A model generated the notes under the pieces. The model worked only from the letters and a program-made list of their open reading frames with translations. It made no database searches and had not been told where the DNA came from. Below are positions 36,801 to 50,449 of a stretch of 64,000 bases of DNA, piece by piece. This stretch comes from Hybos culiciformis (lineage: Eukaryota > Arthropoda > Insecta > Diptera > Hybotidae). A program made the translations under genes and the position numbers. The stretch lies in the NCBI GenBank assembly GCA_964007475.1, contig OZ023273.1, positions 140,341,308 through 140,405,307 of the forward strand. Direction: 5' to 3'. Numbering within the stretch: the first letter of the stretch is position 1; each line of letters opens with the position of its first letter.

Positions 36801-39800
36801 AGAAACGAATTCATTGTAAATTTATCGTAAGTGTATTTTTTGAATTTTTTTATTTTTTGTTTTCTCAAATTGGGTATTTGTAGCTTGAATATTATAATCT
36901 AAGTTTTTTTTTTCTTTGATTAAATTAAATTGGGGTTTAATCAAAGAATTCTTTTTTTCTTTATATTTGTTTTGATTCCATATTCTTGTAGAGTTAAATA
37001 ATTTTCTACGGTATTAAAGAAAATTATAAGAAAAAGAAAATGAAAAATAAAAAAATTCCCTTTATTGCTCAATTTATATGCAAAATAAAAATAAAAATGA
37101 CATCTTCTTTAATTTTGTTTAGATGTTATATTCAAATATTTTTCATTTCATTTTTTTTTTTTTTCGTTATTTTCTTATCCTTTTTTAATACCTATACTCT
37201 TCTTAAATTCTGTTCATATTATTTTCTTACTTAATATTATTTTGCAAAATTTGCAATTGTTTTTATTTTCCTATAAGAATAGTGTTGTTGGGCTTAAATT
37301 AATTAATTATGGACAGATCTCCGTTGGTAATTTTTATTTCGCCTAATTAAAATCAAAATTTGTATAATCTCAGATAATATAAAGAGAAGAAAGATATAAT
37401 TTTCCAGGATGAATGCGTTGCGTGGTTGTATATTTTTCGTTAATGATTATTTCGTTGGATTGAACTTATTTTTGGTCTCTAATGTGCGGCTCACTAAGCC
37501 TACTAACTATACATATGAAAAAATTAAAAACAAACAGTAATAGATTTTAAAATTAAACTAAAAACTTTCCAAAAACGCAGAGTTTGATTATCAAAACTTA
37601 AAAAACCGTGCACAAATAGTTGAAAATCAAAATCAAAAAGAAAATAAGTGACAAAATAAGGACATACCAGTTTTCACCATTATACAGAAGAGATATGTGA
37701 AGGTTCCCCATTTATATAACTTTTTTTTTTTGTTTGTTTTTTATTTATTCTTGGTATTATTAGAGCAATTTCTTGTTGAATATTAACAGAATTAGGGAAC
37801 AAATTTCAATTTTTTTTTTTTATATTTAAATTTTTTATTTTTTAGGGTGCCTTAATTTTATTTGATGATTTGCTGATTGAAGTCTTTTAATGCTTTTGGT
37901 TTTTGAACTTTTTTTTTTTTTTTTACTAGTTAGATTAAAAACATAAAATAAATTTTTTATTAAGGGATAAATTATTTAAGTTTTAATTAAATTTGTGTAT
38001 ATATGTATATAAAACGAAAGATTTAGGAAAAATTTATTACATATAAGTCAGTAAACAGTTGTAATAAGAAAAACAAAATAAAAAGTTTTTTAAGATGTAA
38101 TTTAAAATTCTTAATTTTGAATTTTGTTTTTTTTTTACTTCATTCCAAATCGCATAAAAATTCATTGAGCAAACTAATTTTTCCATTAATATTTTTGGGA
38201 AATATGTTTGGTAGGAACTGATGTTCCTCCCTGATTGTTAGTATTGCAGAGATTTTGCATTCTTAAAGTTAACGGAAGGCTAATTCATAAAAAACTATTT
38301 CTATAAAGATAATATAACAAGAATTATGCGAAAAATAAGTTAGTGGCACCAAAAAAATATATCAGACCAACCATTAATAATTTTCCTTTACAATTCCAAA
38401 TAATAAAAAAAATACCGAATTATTTATATTTATTCACTATTTAAATGTATATAGTTATGTATACGATTCAAGAGAGATATAATTTGAAAAAACATAAAAC
38501 ATAAAAATTATGTACAATATCTCTTAAAATGAAGTAAAAAAACGTGATAAAGTGCGTTTTTTACTTTTGTCTAATTGAACGAATTTTATGTTTTTAATGA
38601 TATCCTAAAGGAAAACTCGTTATATTTGCACGCTAAAGTGGAGCGTTTTACTTTTAAAAATAAAAATAAATTATGAGAATAAAATTTTTATTTTAAATAT
38701 CCATAAATTGCTAAATTTTCCTTTTTCATTTGGTCATTTCTAGGTTTGGGAAATTGGCGACACTAATAATTCATAGGCTTTTAATATTATTAGCTCTATT
38801 TCATAGTCATAAAAAATAAAAAAATTACAAATATTCTTCCCAGATAATATTCTACTTTTAGTGAAAAATCCGTGTAATTTTGACATATAAAGAACAAGTT
38901 TGGTCCGTCCCTGTCATCTTGCAAATAATATACAGAAAATATTGGTTATTTATTTTCTGATTAAAAGTATTAAGTCAGCAAAACAGCTATTTCGTTTCAA
39001 AAATCTCTGAAAGATTATGAATTTTTAGTTTTTTATTTTTCCTATTTTTCTTAGTAGTTACTTAAAAAAGCAAAAATTTTAAATATTGCACGTTAATAAA
39101 AAGATATATAAATAAAGGCCCCTCCTAGTGTTTTTTTATTTTATTTAGACTACCACTTGAGCACGAACCAAAATGAGAAAATATACCAATTTGTTTAATT
39201 GGTCTTTCCACATTTTTTCTTTGTCATATCAAGTAGGTACTTTTATTTGGAATCTTATTTTTTTTTTGTTCAATTTATATGAATTTATAAAATTTTCTGA
39301 TTTATTATAGAAATAAATAAAATAAAACATTTAATTAACATAATAACGGAGTTAACATAATATATATTACTGGAATGGTTTTCGTTAAATATTAAAATCC
39401 TTTTAAGACTGGGTTATAAAGTTAAAAATGTGTTTTTTCTGCACTCGTGTTTTTTAATTAATTTCTACAGTAAATAAATTAAGTAAATAAGATTAAATAA
39501 TGTTTAGTTAAATTAAATTGAATTAAATCAAATCGTTTATACGATCAAATATTTCTGCGATTCTAAGCACTTAAGGCGCGTTCTCAAGAACTGATTGGGA
39601 AACACTGAAACCGTGAATTGGAATTGAATCGATTACAAGTGAATATTATTTTCATATTATCCTATACATATATATATCTATTTCGTTAGTACGAGTATTT
39701 TCCACAAAGATGAACTGCAAATTAAAAACGAAAAACATTTTTCCGAAAACTTCCTATATAACTATAAGTTTAATATAAAATTATCGTTTAATAATATTTT

Positions 39801-42800
39801 TAACATAAATTTTTTTTTTTTTTAAATATTTTCTTTTATCGCTCCATTAAATTTTAAAAGATTCTTAATTTTTTTTTATATGAATAATATAAAAAAATTT
39901 ATTAAAGTAAATTGATTATAATGAAAATCTTTATCCAACTCGCCTAACCTTTAAAAAAAAAATCATGATAAAATTCATTGCGGATTTAGGAAAATGTCAG
40001 TCACTAAGCCCAAAATTTTCATAGTGATCAGAAGTTATTATACTTAAAAAAAAAAAATATTATTAAAATTAAAATCAAGGATGGTACATTATTTATAATT
40101 AAAACGAGTTCGGCAGAATAGATTTAAAAAAAAATATTTTTTGGTATTGGTTGCTGAAGTTGATTAAAAAGGTCAAAGTGGCCCATTCTAACTGATAAAA
40201 TTATCATTTATTTAACCAAAGCTTAAGAATATTCAATTCAATTTTAATCTTCGTAATGGCGACCCCGAGTTCAAAACTTACATGAAAAAATGTTGCGATG
40301 CAAATATCTATACCTTCAATAAAATTGTATAATGCAGAAACTTTTTTTGATTCTAAAATGTTTGAAAACATTATTTAGTATAAGGATAGTTTTTGCACTT
40401 TCCTATAATAATTTCTTATTTTCACACACCTAACACCTAATATTTTCAATAAATATAAGCTTCCATTAGCTTTCTTAAGTAATATTAATACATGAAGAAA
40501 AATTTTCATTTTTACTGATTTTCTTTTCATCAGATTTACACAACAGTTAAAGTTTTTTCTTTTTTTTTGCTTTCTTCTAATAAAGATATTAAAGGATCGC
40601 AATGGAAAGTGAATAATTAATTTGGAAACCCTGAGGTTGAAATAATATCGTGTAAAGCATTTAAGTAGCACTCTCTTATCCATTAAAAGTGGGTTTCATG
40701 GTTTATACCCTTGCTATAATAATAATATTTCCTTTTTTTTTCTTTTTTTTTTTTACTTCATCAGTCCAACACAAAAATATTATAAAATTTATATTTTTAT
40801 TATGAAGAATTCTTGAGAGAAACCAAAATTGGGATAATATTTTTACTGAACGATGTTTATAATTTAATACAAAAAGCCTTTATTATTATTTAAAAATTAA
40901 GAAATTTCATAAATTTATAAAAAATCTTTTAAAAATTTCAGTTTTGACATTTTTAAGAATTTTATTAATTACATTGAATAGAAAGAATTCTTGAAAATGT
41001 GTCACAATTACTGCTGAATCTTTATATTGCGAGCAGGTAAAATTGCTATCTTGAACTTATATGTATGCAGTTTTGATGTTTTTTAAATTGCAAAGAAAAA
41101 TGAATATTGTCAGGTTAATTTAACACCATACCAAAATTATTATTACCAAATTAGTTATATTTAAAGAAAAAAAAAAAAAAATTACTAAGACCAAAGTTAT
41201 CAAATTAGCAGGTTGTGAAATAAAGTAAACTCAAAAAAAAAAACTCACAAATTTGAAATCCAATAAATTACAAACTTAATATTTTTCAATTCTATCTTTG
41301 TCTTGAAAGATAATAATTTTCTTGAATATAAATCGTCTGATTCATGATCCGAAACGACAAATAACTTTCCTAACTTTTTTCTTAAAATATATACTTACGT
41401 ATATGTATAAAAAAGAAATTTTTGTTTTTCTTCAAAGTTTTAAGAACAGAAGTTTTATGTGCACATAAGAAAAATAAACATATAGGTAGATCTATCTAAA
41501 ATAGGATAATCTTTAATTTTAAGATAATATTTTAAAGGGAAATTAACTACACTGTGGATGAATTAAATTTTCCGTCCACCAACGACAATGATTTCTGTAA
41601 CTCCTTTTCTCTTTTCATTAATACAAAAAGACGTTATATATATTATATACGTATATTTTTCTTTATTAATTAAATCATGAAATCATACAAAATACCATAT
41701 ATATATGTACAACCAGCTTAAATTGCAAAACTTAAAAATTATGTATTTTTTTATTAAAACAAAAAAAAAATAGAAAATTTTTTTCAGAATAGAAATTGCA
41801 AAGCAATATTTTCTAATTTTACTCTAGCTTTTCTTGTCTTTCCGGTCTTAATCTCCAAATTATTTATGACCTGTCTACGTTATTAAGCCTATTTGTATTT
41901 TGTATTCTTTCTTCCTCAGTTTTTATTTTTCCTCTTTTCTTACAAAAAAAAAAAAAAAGTTCTTTATTAGCTTTTTGTATACGTCTGTAATGTTATATTA
42001 CACAAAACAAAAATTTTCCCCTCATCAAGGAAAAAACATGCACTCAAAAAAAATTTTTTTTTATGGAAAATCAGCTATAAAATATAGCAGAAAAAAATAT
42101 TACAACCAAAACTGGGTTTTTTTGTTACAGTATCTGCTCCAAATTTCGTATTTATTACTCAATATATATTAATTCGTCCAAAAGTGTATAGCAAATGAAT
42201 TGTAACAAAAGTTGCTACTTCTATTTAGAATTTATAGCTGAGGCAGCTATTTGTTTTTTCAAGTGCATATGAAAGTATAATTTTATTTTATGTCACCCAC
42301 ATGAAAGCTCTGGGAAATATATCGTAATAAAATTTACTTACGCACAATAAAATTACGTCATAATAAAATAACGATATACTCTGTTATTATTAGTGAGTGA
42401 AAATATCCAGAAAAATGAAAACAATTATATAAAAAGAATTTTTGAATCAATATAATGACATATGAATATTATTTTTCATATAGAAGATTTGGCAAATATT
42501 TCACTTTTGCCACTATAAGAATTTCTAACAAAATATTTTACAATTGTGTTAGAATAAAGTTGATGTTATAATAACAGAATGGGGTTTATGTTACATGATA
42601 TAATATATTGACACCCTAGCTTCAAAAAGGATTATTACTCCATTTGTTGTTTTTCGAAAATTCTAGAATGGAAGTGTTCTAACTTTGAACAAACTCGTTA
42701 CGTCTAAGAAACAATTTAATGTGAAAAATTTCCTTAATATAAAATAAAAAGAATTTATAGAAAAGTCAAAAATGTTATTTCACACAAAAAAAAAAAAAAA

Positions 42801-43135
42801 TTAATTCTTCACAACGGGATATCTTTGAAATTTTTAAGTAACTTAAAAATATTTATTTGAGTTTCAAAAAATTATATATATTATACAAATGAACTTCTAT
42901 CTAAATCAATTTAAACTTTTGCCTGACTCTCGAGTAACAAAAAAAAAAATTCAATAAAATTATGGGTTCATTAGATCATATGTGTTTCATAAGTACCTAC
43001 ATAAATCTAAAATCTAAATATAAAAATATACCAAAAATGCTGATAGTGAATAATATTTGACTATTTTTTCTATAAATTTTAATATAATTTCCCAATTTCC
43101 TTTTATACAAAAACTTAATTATCATGCAAATAAAA

Positions 43136-43230
43136 GGACATGTGTAATTTTGCCCATTTAAGCGTACTATAACTAAATTCAGACCTGTCCATACTGATAT
43201 CCCAGTTATATTAAAATCAATGTACCGCAT
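43136..43230 (-). pseudogene. Possible Tc1/mariner transposase scrap
   Basis: On the minus strand a short stretch reads ITGISVWTGLNLVIVRLNGQ, then NYTCPF. This loosely resembles the GISxxGRTxLVxVxGxLNxxxY segment that precedes the second part of the catalytic domain in Tc1-like transposases. There is no MVWGG-type motif before it in frame, no terminal repeats were found, and the surrounding frame is otherwise unremarkable. Treat it as a weak hint only; chance is a real alternative. Confidence 0.25.
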
Positions 43231-46200
43231 AGGGTTAATCCCGGTTTATTTTCAATTATTTTGCATAGTAGGAAGAAACTTCATTTTTGGTCATTTTGAA
43301 GAAGAAAACAAAAAAAAAAAAAAAAATTCAATTTGAAAATTTCTATTATCTAAATAAGAAAAAAAAAAAAAAATTCAATTAAAATAATTGCAATCCTAGA
43401 AGGGAAAATATAACAATTATAATTATTTCAAAGGAATAAAAAAACATAAAAATAATTATTTTCATTTTAATGTAATTTTTTCCCAAGAAAACTTTTCCAC
43501 TTCGATAACTTATCCTAGTTTTCCTTTTGCCATAGTCACATTAAAAAAATATATATTTCCACACCGTATAAAAATATTAATATTAAAAAAAAAACATAAA
43601 AGTTATATTATTATCAAAATGCATTAAAAAAAATCATTCTGTAAATTACATAGTTATCAAATTAATTTATATGCGACATATTTATTTTTTTTTTACATAA
43701 AACATTAAAAGTTTCATGAGAATCGTTGATACTATGCTTTTACAGTGTATCATAATTTTATGAAAATTCAGAAGATTTTGTAATGCAAATTTGAAATTAA
43801 ATAAATATTGAAATATCCAAAAATATTTCCTCGTCACAAAAAACTTTAAATAATAGTAAATTATTTTCAAAAATATCTAAAAGTCATTTTTCTTTTTATT
43901 AAAGGGCCGCTTTGACAATTCTAAGTGAAAAGCTACAGACCAATTCTGGTTGAAGCCTGGAAATCAAAACTAGATATTTCATTCGACGTTTTAATAGAAA
44001 GTTTTAATATGAAAATAGAGGCAAAAAAGGGACCAAACTATAATTCTTAAAGGCTTAAAACTGATCTAAAGTTAAATTCTGTACGTACAGCCTTTTCCAT
44101 CCAAACGCCTATATGTATACATTATTAAAATAAAGATTCTCGAACAATTTAAAAACTTTTCAAGACATTGCGAAAAAAAAATAAAATAAACATTTTTATT
44201 TTACAAGACACAAATTATAATAATTGTTAACAATTCAGGACGAAAAATGTTAAAAACATGTGACAGTTTTCTTGATATCTCATTAACTTGAATGTTTTAT
44301 AAATACGAGAATACCAAGAAAAAAAAAAGTTTTTTTTTTAAGTTTGGTGTTGTAAGTACAATGTGTGGCATAAGTGGTTAGAAAAAAAAAAACACACACA
44401 CATTGTATACAACATACAGAATAAAAAAGGGATGTATCTATTTTTTGTTACAAAGCTAAACTGGGTGTTTGACTTAATAATTTTTTATTACCAACTTTTT
44501 CGAATTTTCTAACTTTGATACTTAATTTTAATATACGCAATATATTATGTTAAGAAAATTTTTAAATCATCCACAAATTTCGTAATAATAATTCTTAACA
44601 TTCATCTTTACTGTGGGCATCATATGAATTAGATAAAATTTTTTTGTAATCGGTCTAATTAGTTTTACTTTTTTGTTACTTTTGAAGGAAGTAGAACTGA
44701 ATTATGTCTATAATCTTGATAATTTTCTTAAACAACTCGCAACTTGCAGAAAAATTTTGTATAATTTCCTAATAGAAAAGAATATAATATTCTAACATTA
44801 AAAATGTAGTACCACATATTAACTTTTTATTTTAATATATTTCACCCAGTAAAGCAATTATTAATTCTCATAACAATTTCTTAAAAATAAAAATATATAA
44901 ATTTAATACATATGAATGTTGTATGTATCTGATTCACAAAACTAAAACTGACTCGAACAGATTGTTTTCTTCTTTATATATATATAAAAAAAAAAAAAAA
45001 TTTTAACCATAAAATTTAAAAACATTTTTATTATATGGTTTTCTCTCCCTTAATTAAAGATGAAAATTTAAGGTATAAAAGGTTTTTTCTGTTCAAAAAA
45101 TATATTTTATAATGATTTCTAAAGTCTTGAACCCTCAATTTAATAAAATAACTTACTGCAATAACATTAAAACTTAAATACCAGAGACATTAAAAAAAAA
45201 CTTTCTTTTCTATAACAAAAACTTGTTTTCATAATATATATTTTCCTTACATTTTATTGTACCAAATTTGGTATACTTTAACAATTAACATTTCGAAGAT
45301 TTCGATATTATATATAAAAGAGAAAATATAATTTTAATTATAATCTTTTCCATTAAACCTGAAAATTTTTTATGTCTCATTAATTTTTGAAATTCCAATT
45401 CTTTTGAAATAATTATATAAATATTATGTGTACGACGTTGTATAATGTTCTTTATAATATTTTTAAATGAATATGGTCTTTGGTGTAATAAAATAATTAC
45501 AGAAAATAGTGTACAAAACAACTTATGTATATTCCTTTTATAATTTTAAGATAAACTATAAAAATACCAATAATTTTATAATAATGTAATTTAACTTAAA
45601 TAATAAAATGTTTTTTGTTGTTTTTTTTTTGTATATCAGGAGACTATTAACAAATAATATAATATATATGAAATATAATTTTGTTTTTTCACCCTATTTT
45701 TTAGGGTTGGAAATTCAAATATTTGTAAACCAATTACAGAGAATAGAAATAAATTGACATAAATTTCAAGTAAAGGTATTGAAGTATGACAGATTTTCAC
45801 GGATTTGATTCCCATTAAATGAACATGCCTTATGTGTCAGTGTCTCATCAACTGAATATGAATTAAAACTTCAAAGCACTTAAAACTTTTAACAATCTAA
45901 TTGACTAATAAGAAGATCGTTCAAAAATTAGTGGTAAACTACTTTGTTAGATTTATTGAAATTACAGACAAAGTGGTGTTTAGTTCAATTATAAATATTT
46001 TTTGATATCATACAAAATGCCTTAATTCTTCCATTTTAATTTTTCAACTATTTGAATTACTTTTCTTTTTTATTTTTACTTTTTTTTTTTTGAACCAGAC
46101 CAGACGATAGAACTTATTTAATTTCTTCTTATCGCAAAATTTGCAGGTTGCTGTTTTTTTTTATTAACAGAACGTACCTATAAAACTTAAAAGAAAACTT

Positions 46201-49200
46201 TTCATATTTGTATAGAAAAACCAATTTCTTACAAATTTGTGAAGAAAAGAGGTTCTTTTATTTTTTTTTTGTATTTTTAAATTACATGGACAATTAATTC
46301 AATTACATTATATCCCATTGCTAACTGCAACATTAATTACAGAAATAAATTATTTTTGTAAAATTTTTACCCTCTTTATATATATAATATATATTTCGTG
46401 AAACAAAAGTTTAAATTTAATTCATTGCCAGTTGTATTTAAAAACAAAAGTCAGAATAGAAATGAATGGTTGGATAAAGTGAAGCAGTAACAAGAATATC
46501 AAAAGAATTTTATTTTTGAATAAATATTATTTAAATATTTGTTTACAAGTTAAAAATATTTTTTTAATTTATGAAAAAATAGACGAAAATTATTACTTAA
46601 ATCATGATTTAAAAAAAGTTTTCTAAATTCTTATAACTTCAATTATCATCAAATTAAAGATTCGAATCTTCTTAATTAATTGCTAAAGTTCAGTTTTTTT
46701 TTAATAGTTTTGTAAGACAAATTTTTACAAGAAAATGGAATTTTAGTCATTACAGTTTTTATTTTTACAAAATTTTAATTAAATGTATTTATAACATTAT
46801 AATAATGATTGTTAACACTGTTCTTGTGGTATAGAAGAGTTTTATGTTTTTCAATGATAAAGGTTTAATAAAATATATATTATTCGCGGTTTTAATTTCA
46901 TTGAACTTTTTCTTTTTATTGCTATGAGAAATTGAAATTTCAAGGATTTAAAAGTTAAAAAATAATAGTAGTTAGAGTTAAAGTATATAAAATAATAAGA
47001 AACATTTTTAAATTGTGTACAAAATTTATTTTACTTTAATATTGTTAAATTGATTGGACTCATATATCATGATTTTGAATATTCAATATTGTTGGAAAAC
47101 GAATTGAAAAATAAAGAATAAGAAATTGAAATATTTTATTTTATAAAGTTTAAATTACATTTTGAAGTTATTACGGATTTTTATTAAATATTACAATTGT
47201 ATTCAGAGACGGTTGATTAGATACTAAATAGGGAATATTCGAAAAAAAAATTGTAATAAATAGTGCAGCGGTGATCTATACTTAATATATACAGAATAAA
47301 TATTCTGTTTTTCCTTTTGAATCCCCTTTTTCAGGGTTGCAGATGTTTCAAAGCATTAACTCAGTCTTCGGTTTGGATATGTTTTTAGACTTCAGTAAAG
47401 TTAAATAAAACATATTACATAATTACAAACAAAGAACAAAATTCATGAACTATTTTCATGTTAAAAATGTTTTTTGCTTAAATTTCAAATTTTTAATTTG
47501 GCAAAAAAATATTTTTTTTTCTTTTTGCCTTCTAATATAATTGACAAAAACTTCAATCAATCGCATGTTTCACGAATAAACTATGAATGTGCAAAAAACA
47601 AATTATTTTTTATTATCGAATGTAGTTTCTTCTATTCTATTTCGCAAGCTTTTATTCACAAAAAAAAAAAAAACCTTTTACAATATTCAAGCAAAATATT
47701 TTTGACAACTTTTCAATTTTAATGCACACAAGAACATTTTTGAAAGTTTATAGTTGTTAGTAAATTAAAAATTTTCATCAGATATATGTATGCATATTTT
47801 TTTTTTTAGTTAAACCTTTCTAAAGAAAATTTAATCCAATCCAGGTAAAAAAAAAAAACCTATTGAAACATTAACATTTGACAGTTCCCATTTTTCTAAG
47901 TATGAGAGTCATTAAACCATATTTTTCATTCTAAAAATGAAGAAATTTTCCTTAGTTTTTAAGATTGATTAATTTTGCCATAAAAATATCTTTATTATTT
48001 TGGAGTTTTATACTTTCAAATCTAAAATGGTGAAGCTTTTTTAAGTGCAAATAAATTCAGATTTCCTCAAATTAAAGAGATTAGAAAAATTAAATGGATA
48101 TTGATATTTCAAGCGCCGAATTTCAATTATACAATTATATAGTATTTCTTTTATCATTCGAATGACAAACTTATATTTTGCCGTCCATTTGGAAATCTTT
48201 TTTAACTCACATGCTATTATCACCCTGAAGTTAAGAGGAATTAAATTATAAACATATTATATATACCTATATCTTTTATTTAGTTGTAATCAGAGGCATA
48301 TTATGATGCCATCATTAGAAAAATAGATTTACAAAAATGGTTCAGAAATAAACAAATAATGACATATGGAATGCATTCAGATTGAATCTATCGTTTTAAA
48401 TAAAATTTACCAATTATACACAATATTAATATATTTTAATTTCTGTTTGTTGTAAAATACATTCTGCACAGTGATTGTGTTTTCCCGAACTTATTTTATT
48501 TTCTGCAAATTCGTAAAATATTTAAATAATATCTTGAAATTGAAGTTTGCGATTCTCGAGAACGCCAAAATTCTTTCAAAAAATTCCTACAGTATAAAAA
48601 TACAAGTTACAGAAGAAATAAATCGGACACAAAATACATAAAAAGCTAAAAAAGGAAAAATTGCCAATGGGATTTTTACCGAGAAACCTATACCGAACAT
48701 AGAAGTCAATACAATTCTTACGCGCATACATCGTTTGAGATTGTTTTCATAGTAAACAATTACATGGTCTTTGCAATAAACGTTATTTAATAAAAAAATA
48801 AAAATAAAAACATTGGTACATATTTGAAAAATATATATGTATATACGAAACAAGGATTATTTTAGAAAAATAAATCTATTTCATGTCCTGGAGGATAAAA
48901 TCATTTACAGAATGAAATTACAGTACGTACGCGATTTCTCTAATCTAAGCATAACAAAGCTTTTGTTCCTAAAAACTTTTATTACGATAATGGATTTTTT
49001 ATTTTCTCAATTTTCTATGTTGTAATGTAAATTTTATTTTGTGTATTTTGTAATTTATTTAGTTTTTAGAAATTTAACAATGAGTAGGTAAATATAGAAA
49101 ACATGATTTACAAATTGAATTTTATTTAAATTAAACCTCTCAGAAATTTCCTATAAATTATATGTATGTTGCCTCTAGAGTAATCAAATCAAAAATTCTA

Positions 49201-49244
49201 TAAAACGAATTATTTTTATTATTATTTTCAATGTAAGGATAATC

Positions 49245-49279
49245 AGCTTAGATTTATATAGGAGCTTAGATTTATATAC
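49245..49279. repeat. Two tandem copies of an 18-bp unit
   Basis: AGCTTAGATTTATATAGG at 49245 is followed directly by a second copy at 49263 that lacks the last bases. A local duplication. Confidence 0.88.
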
Positions 49280-49484
49280 ATAATGTAATGAAAATAATAT
49301 ATTTTTAACGATATAAATACAAAAAAAATGATAATCATTGATTAAAAATACACAAAGATAATCAACTTCATACAACATTTTTTTGCCCTTTTTTTTGGTT
49401 GAAGTTACCAGTTAAACGTTTTAAAATACTTTTGATGTATGAAACTGAAAATATTTTCAGTATTCTTAGTCATTGATATAATAC

Positions 49485-49493
49485 ATAATTATC
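49485..49493. repeat. Left 9-bp target site duplication of the second MULE
   Basis: ATAATTATC, identical to 50441-50449. A C precedes both copies, so a 10-bp duplication is also possible. Confidence 0.88.
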
Positions 49494-49511
49494 GGGTCTG
49501 AGGTTCTACCT

Positions 49512-49650
49512 CCAAAAAAAAAACCTCGAAAAAAAAAAAACTCGAAAAAAAAACCTCAAAAAAAAAACCTCGAAAAAAAAAAACCTCGAAAATAAAAACC
49601 TCGAAAAAAAAAACGTCGAAAAAAAAAATCTCGAAATGAAAAAACCTCGA
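49512..49650. repeat. Left minisatellite-like array of CCTCGAAAAAAAAA
   Basis: About ten units of roughly 14-16 bases, each CTCGA (variants CTCAA, GTCGA) followed by 5-12 A. The array matches in inverted orientation the one at 50306-50428. Translations of the array give repetitive FFFEVFF peptides on the minus strand that are not real proteins. Confidence 0.9.
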
Positions 49651-49666
49651 AGTTTTTTTTTTTTTT

Positions 49667-50130
49667 TTGCAGCGAGCCGCGGCAGGTTCTTTCTTAGTCG
49701 CTTCTCTTTTACTATTAAACACACCGCCAAACATCTTCATATCAAAAAAAAATTATCAATCGAATTGGAAAAGGAAACATAATGTTTTCAAAAAAAAAAA
49801 CCCGCCATATCCCCCTAATTTTTGGTGTGTAACAGACCTGCTTCGGCAAAATTTGCCTAGGACGCAAAATAGCGTAAAAGCATTGCACCGGCGACTTAAA
49901 ACTTTAGCTGGCAAGCCACACCTGGGGGTATACAGACTCATAACGTTGCTCGGAAAAGAGCAGGTGATGGTTAAGTTGTTAAGTTGTTGAGGCTGGATGC
50001 GGGACAAAGCTCGAAAATTCGACTACAATACATTGAAAAGGAGAAACGTCTTTTACAAATTTTTGAAGAGAGAGAAGATCGTTCTCATTTAAATTTTTTG
50101 CACGGCATTTCCTATAATATTAATCTTTAA
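49667..50130 (+). pseudogene. MULE transposase C-terminal fragment, inactivated
   Basis: From about 49799 the translation aligns with residues 354 onward of the intact transposase at 27790-29190: PPNFW against GPEFW, LPRTQNSVKALHRRLKT against LPRTQNSVEAWHRRIKT, HLGVYRLITLLGKE against HIGVYSIIDHLGKE. The third catalytic acidic residue is replaced by K (codon 49877-49879). A direct duplication of the 8-mer TTAAGTTG (49971-49978 and 49979-49986) shifts the frame and produces a stop at 49988-49990; the remaining tail is recognisable in another frame to TAA at 50128-50130 (HGISYNINL, like the end of the intact protein). The N-terminal finger and first two catalytic aspartates are missing. The first part of the open frame, 49667-49798, has no clear counterpart. 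Confidence 0.88.
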
Positions 50131-50305
50131 TTTCTTTTTTGTTAATTTTCCATTAAATTTGAATAAAAATATAATTTTTTTTGGAGCAGAAGAAATTTTT
50201 ATGTTATGCCGTTTGTAAAACAAATATTGAAATCATAAAATTGATTTTTTCACATTGATTTTTTTACATACTCTAGCTTAAAAACTTCAGTTTTACGGCT
50301 CCCTG

Positions 50306-50428
50306 GCTTTTCGAGGTTTTTTTCGAGTTTTTTTTTTATTTCCTTCGAAGTTTTTTTTTTCGAGGTTTTTTTTTTCGAGGTTTTTTTTTTTCGAGGTTTT
50401 TTTATTCGATATTTTTTTTTCGAGTTTT
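50306..50428. repeat. Right minisatellite-like array of TTTTTTTTTCGAGG
   Basis: About eight units, the reverse complement of the left array, with variants TTCGAAG and TTCGATA. It ends 12 bases before the CCC terminus. Confidence 0.9.
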
Positions 50429-50440
50429 CTTATCACTCCC

Positions 50441-50449
50441 ATAATTATC
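50441..50449. repeat. Right 9-bp target site duplication of the second MULE
   Basis: ATAATTATC, identical to 49485-49493. Confidence 0.88.

Larger units (their letters stand above)
33830..49484. other. Long AT-rich stretch without recognisable genes
   Basis: No coding gene is supported over more than 15 kb. Seen are homopolymers, an (AAT)n tract at about 35428-35441, a 20-bp perfect palindrome (35106-35125), a hairpin with 12-bp arms (TCTTTGATTAAA, 36913-36947) and a hairpin at 38532-38564 (AGTAAAAAAACG). Frames at 37040, 40375 (minus), 41900, 43682 (minus), 45285 (minus), 47474, 48041 (minus), 48587 (minus), 48837 and 49184 (minus) have no motif I recognise. A possible Tc1-like scrap at 43136-43230 is listed separately. 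The stretch could be intron or intergenic. Confidence 0.65.
49494..50440 (+). mobile_element. Internally deleted Phantom-like MULE, second family, 947 bp
   Basis: It begins GGGTCTGAGG and ends ATCACTCCC, so the GGG...CCC termini match those of the element at 26904-30130, and a perfect 9-bp duplication lies outside. Apart from GGG the first 20 bases of the two ends are not alike; the inverted similarity comes from arrays of CCTCGAAAAAAAAA units on the left (about 49512-49650) and their complement on the right (about 50306-50428). Between them is the 3' part of a MULE transposase gene (to 50130), frameshifted and mutated. The rest of the gene has been deleted. The transposase tail is about two-thirds identical over 36 residues to the 26904-30130 enzyme, so it belongs to a different but related family. 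Confidence 0.88.

Noticed and set aside
40375..40683. 102-codon minus-strand frame
   Set aside because: Longest non-transposon frame, considered as a reverse transcriptase or receptor scrap, but no motif supports either.
48587..48853. Hydrophobic 88-codon minus-strand frame, considered as a chemoreceptor scrap
   Set aside because: Hydrophobicity follows from T-rich DNA and no conserved receptor signature is visible.
49489..49740. Two minus-strand frames rich in FFFEVFF repeats
   Set aside because: They are translations of the CTCGAAAAAAAAA array, not proteins.
49756..50007. Minus-strand frame of 83 codons
   Set aside because: Antisense of the MULE transposase tail, which aligns convincingly on the plus strand.
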